Below are positions 24,801-37,600 of a stretch of DNA of 64,000 bases, in pieces. The notes beneath the pieces are model-generated. The model saw nothing but the letters and a program-made list of their open reading frames with translations. It did no database searches and was not told the DNA's origin. Numbering within the stretch: the stretch's first letter is position 1; the number at the start of each line of letters is the position of its first letter. Made by a program: the position numbers and the translations under genes. The DNA lies in NCBI GenBank assembly GCA_009869945.1, contig WIXG01000056.1, positions 1-64,000 of the forward strand, given 5' to 3'. Source of the stretch: Mesaphorura yosii (Eukaryota > Arthropoda > Collembola > Poduromorpha > Tullbergiidae).

Positions 24801-26456
24801 AAAAAGTATACTTCTATTTGTAAACTCGATCGCCCGTACAAATTTAGAATTGGAAGTTGTGCTTCGAGGTGGAAATCTTGTAACCCCAACCGATCCTCAA
24901 CCATCCACATCGAGTGGGCCGCCTATCGCAACTGCTGTGTCGAAGAGATCATGTATTGGTAAGTTTGGCAGTTGGCCAGGCTACTTCTCTTCCATTGCAC
25001 TTGCAAAAATTGATGAGAATGTGTTCTCTTACGCAGTTCCTCTTCTTCACGTGCTTGGAGTCCACTATAGAATTTTATCCGCTGACATTTCACCAAAAAT
25101 TTGGGAAAGGATACTTGGAATTCGTTTCAAGAACGACGTGTCCATGATGAAACCTGAACGCGATGTCCCGATGCTATTACGTGATCCACTCTCACTTCTC
25201 CTCCATTTGCTGATGCAGATTCCAATTAACGTTGATCTGGGTAAGTAATCTATCCGAAGTCCGAACAAATATGTGCTTTCTACCAAAGCTGGAAACATGG
25301 CACTAAAGGAATTTTCTTGCAGCTTATTACACTTGTCTTGTACAAGGCATTTACAATCTCGCGTATACTCAAGTTCTCTGCGTTCTGAGCTGTCACTTGA
25401 AAGAACAGGAACGCGAATCTTGGAAAATTAAATCAAGTAACACCGCACCGGAAACAGGACAGCTAAGTCAACTTTTCGGAACCGTAATCGGCTGCTTAGA
25501 ATCCTCACAATTATATCGACTTGATTCTGAAATCACAAACTACTTGGACTCCATGTTTCAAGATTCCTGTTACGCAAGCACTTCCCAACTTGGCAGGAAT
25601 GACATCGAAGACGTAATTGAATTTAAACTCAAACAGCTTCTTCTTCCGTTTTTACGAGTTGCTGCTTTAATTCGACATCACATCTACGAGCAAGATCTTC
25701 CATTCGTCTCTTCGAAAGACGAAGAATTCAACCAACTCAGTCAGTTTCTCGCGCTTGGTGGAACAGAAAATCGACTTGTCAAATACGCAAATGAACCACG
25801 AGCTCACGATTATCTCTTCTGGATTGTTCCAAATCCAATGGAAGTTGTCTGGACTTGGTGCGCTGACTTGTGTAACCTCTTCACCAAGAATCTCCACTCG
25901 TCCAGATTTCTTGTGGAAACGCAGTACACGCTTTGGGAACAGCCGCGACTTTTGGAGTTATCACAGGCGTACGACGCAATTTTCCAGTACTATCATCGTA
26001 AACAGTGCACTGAATGCAGTTCGGTACCGAAGGATCCTAGCATCTGCCTAGTTTGCGGGACTTTGGTTTGCTTGAGAGAATCCTGCTGCAAAAACGCGAG
26101 TATTTGTGAAGCGACCAAGCACTCAATCGATTGCGGAGCTGGAACCGCAATTTATTTGTGTGTCAGCTCCAGTACGATTGTGGTAATTCGTGGAAAACGA
26201 GCTTGTTTATGGGGAAGTGTGTACTTGGATTGTTTCGGCGAGGAGGATCGAGAGCTTAAGTAAGTTAGCAAGTTATACTACCAATGCCACAATTCTGAAC
26301 TTTCACAAAATAATTCACCCTTCTGTCTTGTTTTGCAGACGAGGAAAACCATTATTCATCAGCAAGGACCGGTATGCTCTTCTCAAACAACAATGGCTGA
26401 CGCACCGATTTGATCATACGGCCAGAAAATGGATATTTCATCGAGACACCTTATGA
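18855..26456 (+). CDS. UBR3: E3 ubiquitin ligase UBR3, 21 coding exons
   Basis: Coding exons: 18855-19065, 19144-19625, 19699-19834, 19907-20040, 20103-20508, 20571-20794, 20875-21212, 21287-21566, 21626-21792, 21865-22108, 22204-22360, 22444-22575, 22706-22855, 23022-23182, 23262-23994, 24067-24334, 24403-24694, 24781-24958, 25037-25240, 25323-26259, 26339-26456. All phases close, giving 1983 residues, close to vertebrate UBR3. The UBR box spans about residues 77-150 (CRTCGISPCMSLCAECFQRG, ACDCGDTNVMKEAGFCYLHG). The split RING starts YDCVICNQSSPS (about 1290), continues VQTCGHHLHYNC and ends CPLCRQLANS (about 1415). The C-terminus RGKPLFISKDRYALLKQQW matches the autoinhibitory end of the family. 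It ubiquitinates substrates in the cytosol; partners include Rad6-type E2 enzymes, one of which is encoded at 59485-60039. Confidence 0.95.
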
Positions 26457-27870
26457 ATATCTGGCTGAAAAATATATTGGCGTGGATCGTAGATCCTCGA
26501 TTCGTATCTCAGCTAATGGCGCTTGATAATAGTAACAATTAATTTGGACTTTTAATTGACAAAGATTTCGCCTATGTTATTAAATTCTCCCGAGCGTTTC
26601 GCTTCGTTCGATATTTTCGGTGGAGGTTAGCGTTGTAGCATTAATTTCGCAGTAGTATTGAAAGTTATTATAAAACTGTGATAAATACTGTTATTATCTT
26701 CAGGATTTGACAAAATCGCGTGTCGCATACCAAAATATGAATTGACAAAATCAAATCAAAGTACTTTATTACTGTCAACGCTTGTCACATACATGTGGTT
26801 TACGGGACAGATCTAACGAATTATTCCAACAACCATTATAAAATCAAGACCAAGCCGAATCGTTACCAGAAAGGCAATGTATGAAAAGTTATACACGGAT
26901 TAAGTTGCAAATTCGTATTGACGGGATTTCACTATCGGATGACATTGACGGATTTACGTGATCTAACCGCAACTTGCTCATTAACATTTGTATTATTTTA
27001 ATGTTTAGCTGTTTTGTAGTGTAGTGTAGAATACAGTTGTAGACGATAGACTCGACGTAATAGACATTCTGGACTAATCATTGTAAATAGCTGTAGTAGT
27101 AGCAAATGTCAGCAGCAAATTGCGCAAATGAGCAACTTAGAAATTTAACTGTATACGTCTGTAAACTGTAAGTGAGTAGTCTGTTTTGCTGGTCGCGTGT
27201 TACTGTCAGAATTATGGCTAATATATTTATTTTGAACGCATTTATATCAATTCAAACACGAATTAATTATGATGTGAGCGTGAATTGTTAACTGTTTGTG
27301 AAACCAATTGAATAAAGCTGCTATTGTGAAGAGGCACAGCATGACGTCTTTGAACTTGGCTCTGGGTACTCTCAATAGTTGAACGCGTGAAGCTTGGCAA
27401 TTAATTTAAGGGGTGGATTTGGCCAGGTTGGTAAGAATAAGAATTGTACAGAGTTTATTCAAATTATTAAGTATCAGAGATTACGGGGAATACATGAGTT
27501 AACGGATAAGACAGTAAATGTAATGAACCAATTAAACAGTTTTGCATTTTAGCCGGTTAGTTCTTGTGTGCCAGATTTATCGGAAAACGGAATGACTGAA
27601 ATGAAAGCATTTCTCAGCGAAAATAGTTCACCAGCATTATCCTAAACATTTGTATTCCTTTAATTCGAAGGTGATTACTCAAACGTGAGGTCTCAGAATT
27701 GGAAGTAACACTTGATTCTGATTTCTGATTCTATTTTCACTGTGAAGGTCTGAAGGAAAAGTAACGCCTAAAACTTAATACAGGCTAAACTTAGCTTACA
27801 TCGTGAAAAATGAATTAATTATACCGGAAGTTCCTTTACAATACACAGCTTGCTTTTGTCCATTCCAAGT
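26457..27870. other. UBR3 3' UTR and UBR3-SUMO convergent intergenic space
   Basis: After the UBR3 stop there is AT-rich noncoding sequence. The AATAAA at 27311-27316 is the best plus-strand poly(A) signal and would give UBR3 a 3' UTR of about 0.87 kb. SUMO ends at 27871 from the other side. No coding exon or RNA gene is seen. Confidence 0.5.
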
Positions 27871-28413
27871 TTAGTTTCCGCCGCCTGTCTGTTCCTGGTA
27901 TACCTCTATGACGTCGTCATTTTCCATTTCAAGCTGGGCACAAAAATTACGATAAGCCTTACGAGTCTTAACTAACTGATTACCATATGATTTTAACTGC
28001 TTCAAGTAGCTCACCTGCTTTGGGGTTTCGTCATCGTTAATTCTGCGGCCGTCGAATAGGAATCGCAATGACGCCATTGGTACTCCCTGTAATTAAAAGA
28101 TTTGCATATAAGAGGAATATTTCTGGAAGGAATGAAAATGAAAGCAAAGATTAAAAGTATTAGAAATTTACCACTCTCTCACTGTAACTCTTCTTGAGTT
28201 TTCCCATTTGTGTGCTCATTTTCACGCGGAAGTGAATTTCATTGCTGTCTTGACCAACCACCTTGAGTTTGATGTACTCGGAGCTTCCATCACCTCCGTC
28301 TTGCTTAGATTGATCCTAATGAAGAAACAAGCGCATGATTATGATTACAACTAAATTCCAGTTCGATATGCTGAGATGGCTCATTAGATTTAAGAACTTA
28401 CGCCGTCAGACAT
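27871..28413 (-). CDS. SUMO: SUMO (SUMO-2/3 type small ubiquitin-like modifier)
   Basis: Four coding exons on the minus strand: 28402-28413, 28172-28315, 28015-28086, 27871-27933, giving 96 residues. The first exon encodes only MSDG. The beta-grasp fold follows ([20 protein letters not shown]), then [19 protein letters not shown] and [12 protein letters not shown]. The precursor has two residues after the Gly-Gly, so a SUMO protease must trim GN before conjugation to lysines of nuclear and other targets. The last intron (27934-28014, 81 bases) has no in-frame stop, so a simple ORF shows a false 27-residue insert between PKQ and LEMEND. Length and motifs match SUMO closely. Confidence 0.95.
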
Positions 28414-29853
28414 GATGTTCTGATGAAATGGAGATTAAAAGATTTCGGAGAAATGTGCCGCCAAGAAATGCCGGAAAATTATGCACCGATCACGAGTCAC
28501 GATCCGAAGAATGAAGAAGGTAATTGCTTGTAACGGCAATTAGCTGACTAAAATCACTAATCACAAAGTCGTCTGTCGTCCTTCCACAAACCCGTGGACC
28601 CGTGGAGCAATTAATTAAAACGCACTCAACTTCGCTTCGAGAAGAAAAATAACGCCAAACGAGCCGCAAGAATCACGAATCGATACACGCTGCATATGAG
28701 TGGAAGAAGACAAGGCAAAGCAAACCGACGAGACGAAATAAAGAGCCAAAACGGGAACGTAACGCTTCGAAAATAAAAATCAAGGAAGACTACGAGAGTC
28801 GAGATCGCTTATCGCATTCGCAGAGTTGCATAGGATTTCAGGTACTTTCGCGGCATGTCAAAACATGAGCGCATGATGGAAGCATTTTATAACCACGATT
28901 TGGCCTTCTCGATTCTGAGCGCATGGCCAAAATGGAGCCAGACAGTCGGGGGTCCACTGAGACCCCTTCCAGGTGGGCGAGACAGGTGAAGGACAATGCT
29001 CTATGCTCCTTTGTTCGCAACGATCAACGGTCGTCTTTAAAGATAAGGTTTAGCAAATGAACGCAAGGGGATTAGGTCAGGTCAAGGGTCAAGGTCACCG
29101 GTGGTGTAAACTCCAGGGGCAGGGGAAAATTTGACTCCATTGTCTCCATTTCGTCTGGCATCATCCACCACGCCACCATTGACTCTTTGGCTCACTTTTC
29201 ATGCGTTCACATCTCGGTTACAGAGCCCTTTTGTTCTGGGCCTCATAAATTGCTATGTGACTAGTGCTGGGCCAACAAAATCGTGATGGCATGCTAAGTG
29301 TTTTGCTGAAAAAAAAAATTAAAAACTCGGAGTCGGAGTTCGGAGTAGCGAGTTCCATTTGAGATTTGACACCAAAACCAAACCTCGACGGAGAAGGTTT
29401 CAGTTCTGCAGCTAAATTTTGAAAGCGTCTCATGCTCACACGCTACATATGTGAGCTTAGCTTTAAGCGTGTACGTTTGAATCAAGGGGCGATGTGCTCC
29501 AGCCACAGCTTCGCTTCGGCCAGCGCAGCGTCACCACCAGCACAGAACAACCGCAACCAAAAGATTAGCAAATATATCCAATTTCCTTTAGATTTATAGT
29601 AGGCGTTCACGGACTTTACATTACATTTTAGTGTGACTGATAATTTTGTGCTCTAACTAAAGTGAGCATTAATTTTTAGTTTGAGAACATTAAAACTCCG
29701 GCTTCAGAATGGCTACCTCCTCGTACCGCCACGCCACCGTCACCGTCCTGCGTCTCGCGTCTAATGGAAGTCTGATTGGACTGTAGCTGGTTCTCATCTC
29801 ATTCGACGTTAACATATTAACTCTAGTCTTGCCAACAGTCAACTGGGGGAATC
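28414..29853. other. Divergent region between SUMO and AVL9
   Basis: About 1.4 kb containing the promoters and 5' UTRs of two divergent genes. No coding exon is supported. A poly-A run lies near 29310. A short upstream ORF precedes AVL9 (29709-29786). Confidence 0.5.
29709..29786 (+). other. Possible 25-codon upstream ORF in the AVL9 leader
   Basis: An ATG in a favourable AGAATGG context opens a 25-codon frame that ends at TAG 67 bases before the AVL9 start. If the AVL9 transcript begins upstream of 29709 it would be translated first. The transcription start is not known, so this is tentative. Confidence 0.3.
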
Positions 29854-32722
29854 ATGAATCTCGATTTTCCAATTCATCACGTGGTGGTGGTTGGCTTCCA
29901 TCACAAAAAGGGATGCCAGGTACGCAGCTAATTCAATATTCCATTTCCATTCAGAGTATGATGCGATCTGGTCGAATTTGTAATCAGCAAGTGTTTCTTT
30001 GTAATTTATCTCAGGTGGAGTACTCGTTCCCACCGCTAGAAGTGGAGGTTGAGAAGTCAGCGTGGAAGCACCTTCCAACATTGGGTAAGAAGTCATTCCA
30101 TTCAGTACAGACTGAGAAAGCAATAATTTGGAATTACTAGCTTGACCTAATTGACCTTTGCATTTTCGTTTAGCAATTCCTGACGGTGCGCACAACTATG
30201 AGAGAGATACTGTGTATTTTCATCTGCCTTCGCTGAAGAATCCGAATGAAACTGTGTTCGGTGTTTCGTGTTACCAACAAATTAAATCTGACGTAAGTTG
30301 AATTAGGTCGTTCATACTCAATGATTATCAATAACTACAGTTTAAAAGTAAATTATCGTACATTGATTTTGGATACAGCAACTTGTCAACCGACCTGACG
30401 ATGTTACAAGAAGCACGGTGCAAAAGTCAGTCTGTGTTTTAAGCAAGTATCCACTTTATGGGCATATTCAGGTAATTGATTGCAGTCGCTGTACCTAGCG
30501 CCATAAAGTGTCAGTCACGCAGTGAAGCCGACGCAAATTGTAAATTATTTAAAATTCCAGGTCAAAATGGAGTTGATAACTGCTGCGTACTTTCGAGAAG
30601 GTGACTTCGACAAAGTTTCGATTCTCGAGGAAGCTTTCCACAATTTGAATGCTTGCTTAACTCTTGACTTGCTGGACACGCCTGAAGCTTTTGTTGGTAA
30701 GGGCAATTTTCATTTTTCTGGTTGAGCTTTCGTATTTATTAATGATGCTAACTTGACAAGCATATGTCTGAATCTTTCTGTGGTCAACTTTTAATCTGAA
30801 ATTCAAATCATGCCAATGCGCAAATTATACGTCAAATCTAAAAACCCTCATTGGGCCGCAGTTTCATTCCATTGCTCTTCTTTTCTTCAACGCAGGTCTC
30901 TCACCTCGCGACTTCATATTTCAATTTCGACATCAAGCTTTGATGCTATTCAAACTGATATTATTGGAAAAGAAGGTCCTATTTCATGGAGCAGCAGTGG
31001 GACCACTTTGTTCATCCCTCCTGACCCTCATTTCTCTGCTGCCTCTTACTCTGGAGCACGGCCTGAATTTGTCTGCATGCATCAAAGCCTCAAAGGCCTT
31101 TTCAATCGTTCCGCAATTTTCAAATGATTGCGAAAATGAAGAAGTAGAAATTCAACCTAAACCACAGATTACCGGTAGTTTCGCAAGTCGGTACCAAGGA
31201 TCAAGAGCTAAAACTCAAGTTAAACTGAACAGCGACGGAAACGACGCAGACGCAGGTGACCAGAAATGCACAGTGAAGCCAGATGATGATGCTCCAGATT
31301 CAGTTTCGGAATCTACAAAAACGCCTGCCGAGATTCTAAAACCGAGGACTAGTCCAATGGTTTCAGCATCGAATTCCAAGACGAGTTTGCTAACCATCCA
31401 TGATGAAGATGAATCTTTGAGTAAAAATGAGAACGTACCTGACTTTTATACTGCGGTCCAGTTGACTCCAGCGGATGCTGGACTTCCTTTGAGTCTCTTC
31501 AACAAAGTAAGAGCAAAAGCCATACATTAACCTACTAACCGCAAGGCCGTGAATTGATTAAAAGAACCTCACTACTCAAAACGATTTTTTTGTTCTTGTT
31601 GCAGGGCTACTTATGCTACCCGTACTTATCTCTACACTATTTGGATCTCCTATCAGACTCACGTGTGCGAGGTTTCGTAGTCGGAGCCACGAACGTGCTA
31701 TTTAAGCAGAAGAAAGATCTCATGGATGCCGTCGTAGAGGTAATTTCTTAGCAACCACTTTTTAAGACAAGGACTTCAAGGGATCTTTTTAATTTTCGGT
31801 TCCTTGTTAGATGCAAGATGGTTCAATAGAGGTGCTCGACCCCAACTTAAAGCGTAGCCTTGCGCTTACTACAGCGGATCTCCGATTCGCTGAGGCCATC
31901 GTCAAGCAAGTGACAACGGACGGGAGCAGAGGAGCCGAAGGTGACAGTTTCATGGATGGTGTTGGGTGGGAAGGTGGCGATGAATGGATCCGCGCTCAGT
32001 TCAAGTATTATTTGATGTGTCTGATGAGAACCAGCCTTCTCGAAGATGACGCCGGCCGTCAGAAGGATGCCTTTGGTGCTTCTTTCGTGTATGCTTGGAG
32101 AAATACCAACAATTGGAGGATATGGAATGACTACGTGACCTCGGAGGAAAGAAACACACCTGGAATTTTTAGTTTAGCTCCTGGACATCCGTGTGAAGGA
32201 AATATGTCGGTTACTGACATGAAATTAAGATTGTCTCAGTAAGTTACAAAATGTTATACTCTATGTTTTGAGTTTGAGCAGTCTGAGGGCCTTTTTCACT
32301 GATGATTATAAAGACAAGCATATGTCATACAATTTGCTGTTGACAATCCTTTCTGAGAATTAATGTTTAGCGTATATTTTTATATGGAAAACTCGCACAA
32401 TCGCTTGAACTCTCCAACTTATTTTTGTCTTTTTCGTATTTCCAGCACCATGCAGAGCAGCGAGAGTGGACGAAGAATAAACCAAGCCGTGGCCAGTACG
32501 GGAAAGGCAGTTGCCCAAACTGGAAAAGCTGTTGGAGGAGTCTTGACCTCAGCGAAGGGAGCCCTGTCGAATTGGTGGAGCACCATGACCACGCCCGTGG
32601 CCACGGCCGCGCTGCCTCCAAGTCAGAGCCAAAGTCGAGACAACTTCGACAATGGAAACGCGAATGAGAAGGGAAAGAAAGGGGAGGAAAGTTCAACGGA
32701 GGAAATGGAGACTTCAACATAA
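29854..32722 (+). CDS. AVL9: AVL9-family DENN-like protein, 9 exons
   Basis: Coding exons: 29854-29919, 30015-30084, 30174-30292, 30379-30471, 30561-30696, 30896-31506, 31605-31739, 31811-32238, 32446-32722, giving 644 residues. The start (MNLDFPIHHVVVVGFHHKKG) aligns with the AVL9 N-terminus VVVVGFHHKKGCQVE. DGAHNYERDTVYFHLPS, STVQKSVCVLSKYPLYG and GLSPRDFIFQFRHQALMLFK follow, then GYLCYPYLSLHYLDLL and a C-terminal GKAVGGVLTSAKGALSNWW. AVL9 proteins resemble DENN-domain Rab regulators and act in late secretory transport and cell polarity. A Ser/Thr/Asp-rich linker (about residues 240-360) is the least conserved part. The gene is convergent with synaptobrevin. AATAAA lies at 32888. Confidence 0.93.
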
Positions 32723-32887
32723 ACTTGACCAGGAATTTCTATAATGATGCCGATGCTCTCTTCTGGTTCCATGATTTTAGACTCGAATTACGCCGAAGCA
32801 TTCCATTTTATAATTTCGCTTTAATTTAAACTGCCTGTGATGCGCAACACAACCCAGAATTATTGCAATTCGCAATTGCCGTGCTTG

Positions 32888-32893
32888 AATAAA
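32888..32893 (+). promoter_or_regulatory. AATAAA polyadenylation signal of AVL9
   Basis: Canonical signal 166 bases after the AVL9 stop codon. On the other strand an AATAAA at 32931-32936 (read minus) could end the synaptobrevin transcript, so the two 3' ends would nearly abut. Confidence 0.55.
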
Positions 32894-34669
32894 AGCAACG
32901 AAGATCCAGCTCTTAATTTAAACTAGGTACTTTATTTATCCATTCACGTGTGGTTATCTGGTTATAATTATTATCATGAATTAGCTCTATTAATCAAGAC
33001 ATGATAGGTAGACTTGTAATCATACAGATTAAACACATTAGTTAGCCTTAGTGTAACTTCTATTCAGACGTGACACATTTTTACCAGTTACGGTACGAGT
33101 TACAGATTCAGGTGACAACAAAACATAGACGATCTGATTTATGCATCATTTCATTTGCTTAGCAGTTTTCTAATCACCAGTAGCCAGTGCCAGTGGCACA
33201 CTAATCCAGGTTCATATTTCACTTATTATTCATAATTCTAACGCTAACCCCATCCCTACGACCTTCTCATTCTACTTCGACTAGGAATCATTTCAGTGCT
33301 TTCTTTCTTCATTTCTCTTCACACTTCACGTTAACCTTTAACCTAACAGAATTACGGAACGAGGAATGTAACATTACGACAAAGTTTTAAAGCAATAACG
33401 TGACATTTACATGATTTCAACAATTTTCACGGGTCATCTCTCCGAGACTCCCCACCCAGCACATTGCCTTCTTCGACAAATCACAGATTATCAAAGGTAA
33501 AAAGTGGAATAATGAAATATACGAACGAAATTAAAAATACACTAACTGAATTAAAGTTACAAATTTGCATGCAATTGAATTAGAGCGATAAAAGCATAAA
33601 TCAAAGCAAAATCATGCAATTTGAAATTGTGAATGCTGACTCTGACTCTGATAAGCCGAGATAATTATTCATTGAATTTATTCACTCATCCATTTATGTG
33701 ACGAGGTCATTCGCACAACAATCAATGGTGAGGCTGCATAATTGGGGGCTTGAACACTGAAGACGTCCAACGATTAGCTTCACAGTTAAGGCCAAAATTT
33801 CAGGAGACAGGCATGGATAACAAAGCAGGGAAAGGTGCATACTGTATTGCTGGAAGAGGAGGTCAAATTATTCCAAGCTGGACTCCGAAGGCTCTGCCGG
33901 AGTGTTCTTTCGGGGAGGAGTCCGAAGCACTGAATTCCCGGCAGCTAACATTGTGTGTCGTCGCTTTTGTCGGTTCCGGCTTATGAGTCACGATCGCGAT
34001 TTCTTGTTTCGCGACAGTCATAACTTTTCGGATTTGTGAAACAGAAACACTGCACATGCAAAGCCAAGGAAATAAAAATGTTACGTAATGCAAAGCAAAA
34101 TCGGCGAATGGCAATCAATGTGAGACAAAGTAATAAAATACAAACACAAAAACGAAACTCCGAAATCAACCCTCAATACGAATTAATGTATTTGACAATA
34201 ACGGGAACATCAACATAACGCAACTATTTAAGTTCTATCCTATAAGCAGTTCACCGAACAAAGTCGGCCGAATCGCAATTAATACTTACTACTAGACCGC
34301 GCAGATAAATAAATAAGCATCTCTTAATAGAAATCACAAAAACGCTAACTCGCCGTCGGCTGTTAACATCACGAAATGGAAACTTAGGTGGAACCAAACA
34401 GAAAACTACAGCGCACGACAACAACTTTTACACAAATACGCTTATGAAGTACAGAAATTTATGCCTAATACATAGTAATGTAATTCCGAAATGAGGCGTT
34501 TAGTTTAGTCAATGACACGATGATATGAATCAGCGATGATGTATTAAATGATTAAAGTGAAAGTGATTAAATTAAAACTAAAAGGCTAAGCGCGGCGGCT
34601 GAAATACAATACACGTTCGCATCAGGCATCAAGTATCAACAGAGCCATCGGGACAACGACTGACTGGGC
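32894..34669 (-). other. Probable long 3' UTR of synaptobrevin
   Basis: About 1.7 kb between the synaptobrevin stop codon (34670) and a minus-strand AATAAA at 32931-32936. It is AT-rich and without supported coding exons. I infer a long neuronal-type 3' UTR; this has no direct proof in the sequence. Confidence 0.4.
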
Positions 34670-37600
34670 CTAGGTCGTCGGTGGAGCGGCGGGAGCTGGA
34701 AGTGCGTTTAACGAGCTAGTTGTGGGCTTGTCACCACCACCGCCTCCGCCTCCGCCACCAGAGCTTCCAGTGCCGAAAATAGAAACTAAAAACGAAAATA
34801 AAACGTCCAAAATAAATAAAATGGGCTAGCAAATCGAATTCTGGGTTAAATGGGACAGTGAAAGACATGCGGACACAAAAGGACAAAACGACAAAAAGTG
34901 ACGAACCATGCATCTCAATTAAACCATGTCATACTCGCAACTCGTAATTCAAAAATCATCGTGAGCTTGACAGTTTTAGGAAATTAACTAGCTTAATACC
35001 CGTAACGGACGCTTCGCATAGCGTTGAAGCCTTTTGCGGCGTCCGAACGAGTAGTTTGAGATCATTGGAGAAAGCTGACAATTCTTTTCTCTTGAAGAAA
35101 GGAATTACCTCCTAACCAAGTTAATTATCATTAGTACGTACGCCTATAACATTAGTACGACATGTATATTCAGGGATTGGATTTTAGTATATTAGACAAG
35201 ACTACTTTACTTGATTCACGCTCATTAGTTCTTGAACAACACCGAGACATCCTTCAGGCTCAGGAAGTCTAGTTAGCAACCTCATTAACTTAGTCACAAT
35301 GATTATCATGCGAATAACTCTGACTGAAATGAATTCACAATTTGCATCGCACAAGATGGCATGGATGGGATTAAATCGTTAGTTTCTACACTCGCCTACT
35401 CACAGTATATTAATTCGTACACGAATTACAATTACATAGATTAGCATTGGAAACATAATTAGTACAGCAGTGAATTCCCGCATACGCATTACAGCATTCG
35501 GTCAGTTAGCGTAGAGTAGATTCTGAGTGACTTGAGGGTGAAATTAATGAAGCAAGTGTTCAAGAGTGAGAACAAGTTGATTGTCGGCATTTCGTAAATC
35601 TTACCTCCACCGGCCAGTTTTGCCTTTAAAAAATACTACCTGTGTCGCGGTTAAATGTTTAGAAGAATAGGACAGGAGTCCAAAGGCAATTAAAGAGAGC
35701 AAGAGAGAGAAAAACAAAGATAAAAATTAGTAAGACCCAATTACCAATCAACTATGAACTAAACTACCCGTCCAAAGCAGCCAGGCAGTGAATTGTGAAC
35801 TTAAATTTATGGCTTGGCTTGGCGTAGCGTGGAATGGAGTGCAAGAAAACTACTCAACTGCACTGAAGTTATCTACGATAGATAGCGATGGCCTGCAACA
35901 ATACTACGGGCTTGAGAAATAGAAAGTTAGGGTTATTTAAGTGGTGACACCAAATTAGCTGTGGGTGAAATTGAAATTGGTCCTTCGACCAACTTCACAA
36001 AGCTACAACTAGCAGATGGATGTAATTTCACAGCTTTCATCAGTTGAAACTGTGATTTTCTAAATTCTAACACCGGTAGGATCTAAATCTAAACACACAT
36101 CGACGACGGAAACGAAACCCAAGCAAACGACGAGTTAGTAGAGTAGTAGACAGTGAGCGTGGATTCAGCAAACTAGAGGCTCAGAATGCTTTTTGACGAA
36201 AGGGGACGAAGCCAAGGAATATCAATAGCTGAGGTAAGTGAAGAAAGTCAACGAGATGAGAAGCTGAGTGGTTAGTGGTTGTTCCAACGCGACAGACACG
36301 TAATGCACACGCAAGTTCACAGCGAATTCACATAAACTTACTTCCGATAATAATGATGATTATCAAACCAATAACTCCCATAATGATCATCATCTGAAAA
36401 GTGAATGAACTCAAATTATCGTTCATTCTTTCCTCTTTATATTTGAAGTGACGTAAGAAGTGGTTATGCCCGACTTACTTTCAAATTCTTCCACCAGTAC
36501 TTTCTTTTTAGCTTTCCAGCCTGTTGCTCAAACTGCGAGGCCCCTTGCTGAAGAGCATCTGAAATTCCATATCACATTTGTATTAGCATGATTCCACTTC
36601 AATACGGTGGGTGAAAGCAAAATAAAAATTGTAATTGGAAGCAGGGTCCTTATTTCTATTTGGCGTGGCAGAGTGGCTGTACAAAAAGCGAAGACGGTGA
36701 AAGCAGAAAGCATTCAGCAAAAATTGACAAGGAAAGCAAAAATATGCACTTCAAATTCGATAAATCGCAAAAGAAAAGCAAAAAGAACGCGACGAGAAGA
36801 CGAGAGCAACAAAAAAGTGAACGAATGATGGCTTAAAAACGGAAATAAAAATTCTGGCGCGATTTTAAATGATTATATGATTAAGCAACGAAAACTAATT
36901 GCTCTGCCCTTCTGTACAAAACGTGAAAAATAAACATGGACATTGTAAGAAGCTGAGTCCATATTTACAAAGCTGGCACTAGAAAAACTAGTTCAAGAAG
37001 TAAAAAATTATTAACCAGCTCTGTCGTCCAACTCAGAAAGTTTTTGATCTCTCTCAAGGACTTTCTCCACATTTGTCCGCATTATGTCCACGACCTAGTA
37101 AGAATATTGCGAATTTTAATTTTGTGTTAAGGCTTGTTATGCTAACATAGGATTCTTGGTTTAATTCGTGAGGGGATTTTCCAGTTTCGTTAAATGTGTT
37201 CTGATTAAAACGGTTGGAATCTTCAACTTCAAATTTCACGCATCACCTTCACATTTTGAGACCTAATCATTCTTTTTTCTCCGCTTGGTAATCCAAGTAT
37301 AGCTGTCTACTGACAAAGCAGTCGAGGTGTTAGTCACTCGCAATGTGGCAATCGCAGCAGCCATCAGCCATCAACCAGATTACCAGTAGAAGCTCAAGTG
37401 AAGTTTAGCATTTTAGCTTCAGCATTTAGTTAGTTTAAGAAATGCAATTCAAATTCTTAACTTGTAAAAAGATAAAGACAAAGAAGATAGGTTAGAAAGT
37501 ACTTTAAAGATGGGAAATGAGAAAACCTCCCCTAACTGCACAATTTACAGCTTTGATGCATAATGCATTTGGCATGTTACGCTACGCCATACACCACCCG

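Noticed and set aside
27871-28077. A 68-residue SUMO-like protein starting at an internal Met
   Set aside because: The ORF contains an intron (27934-28014) and misses the first exons; the spliced model restores a normal 96-residue SUMO.
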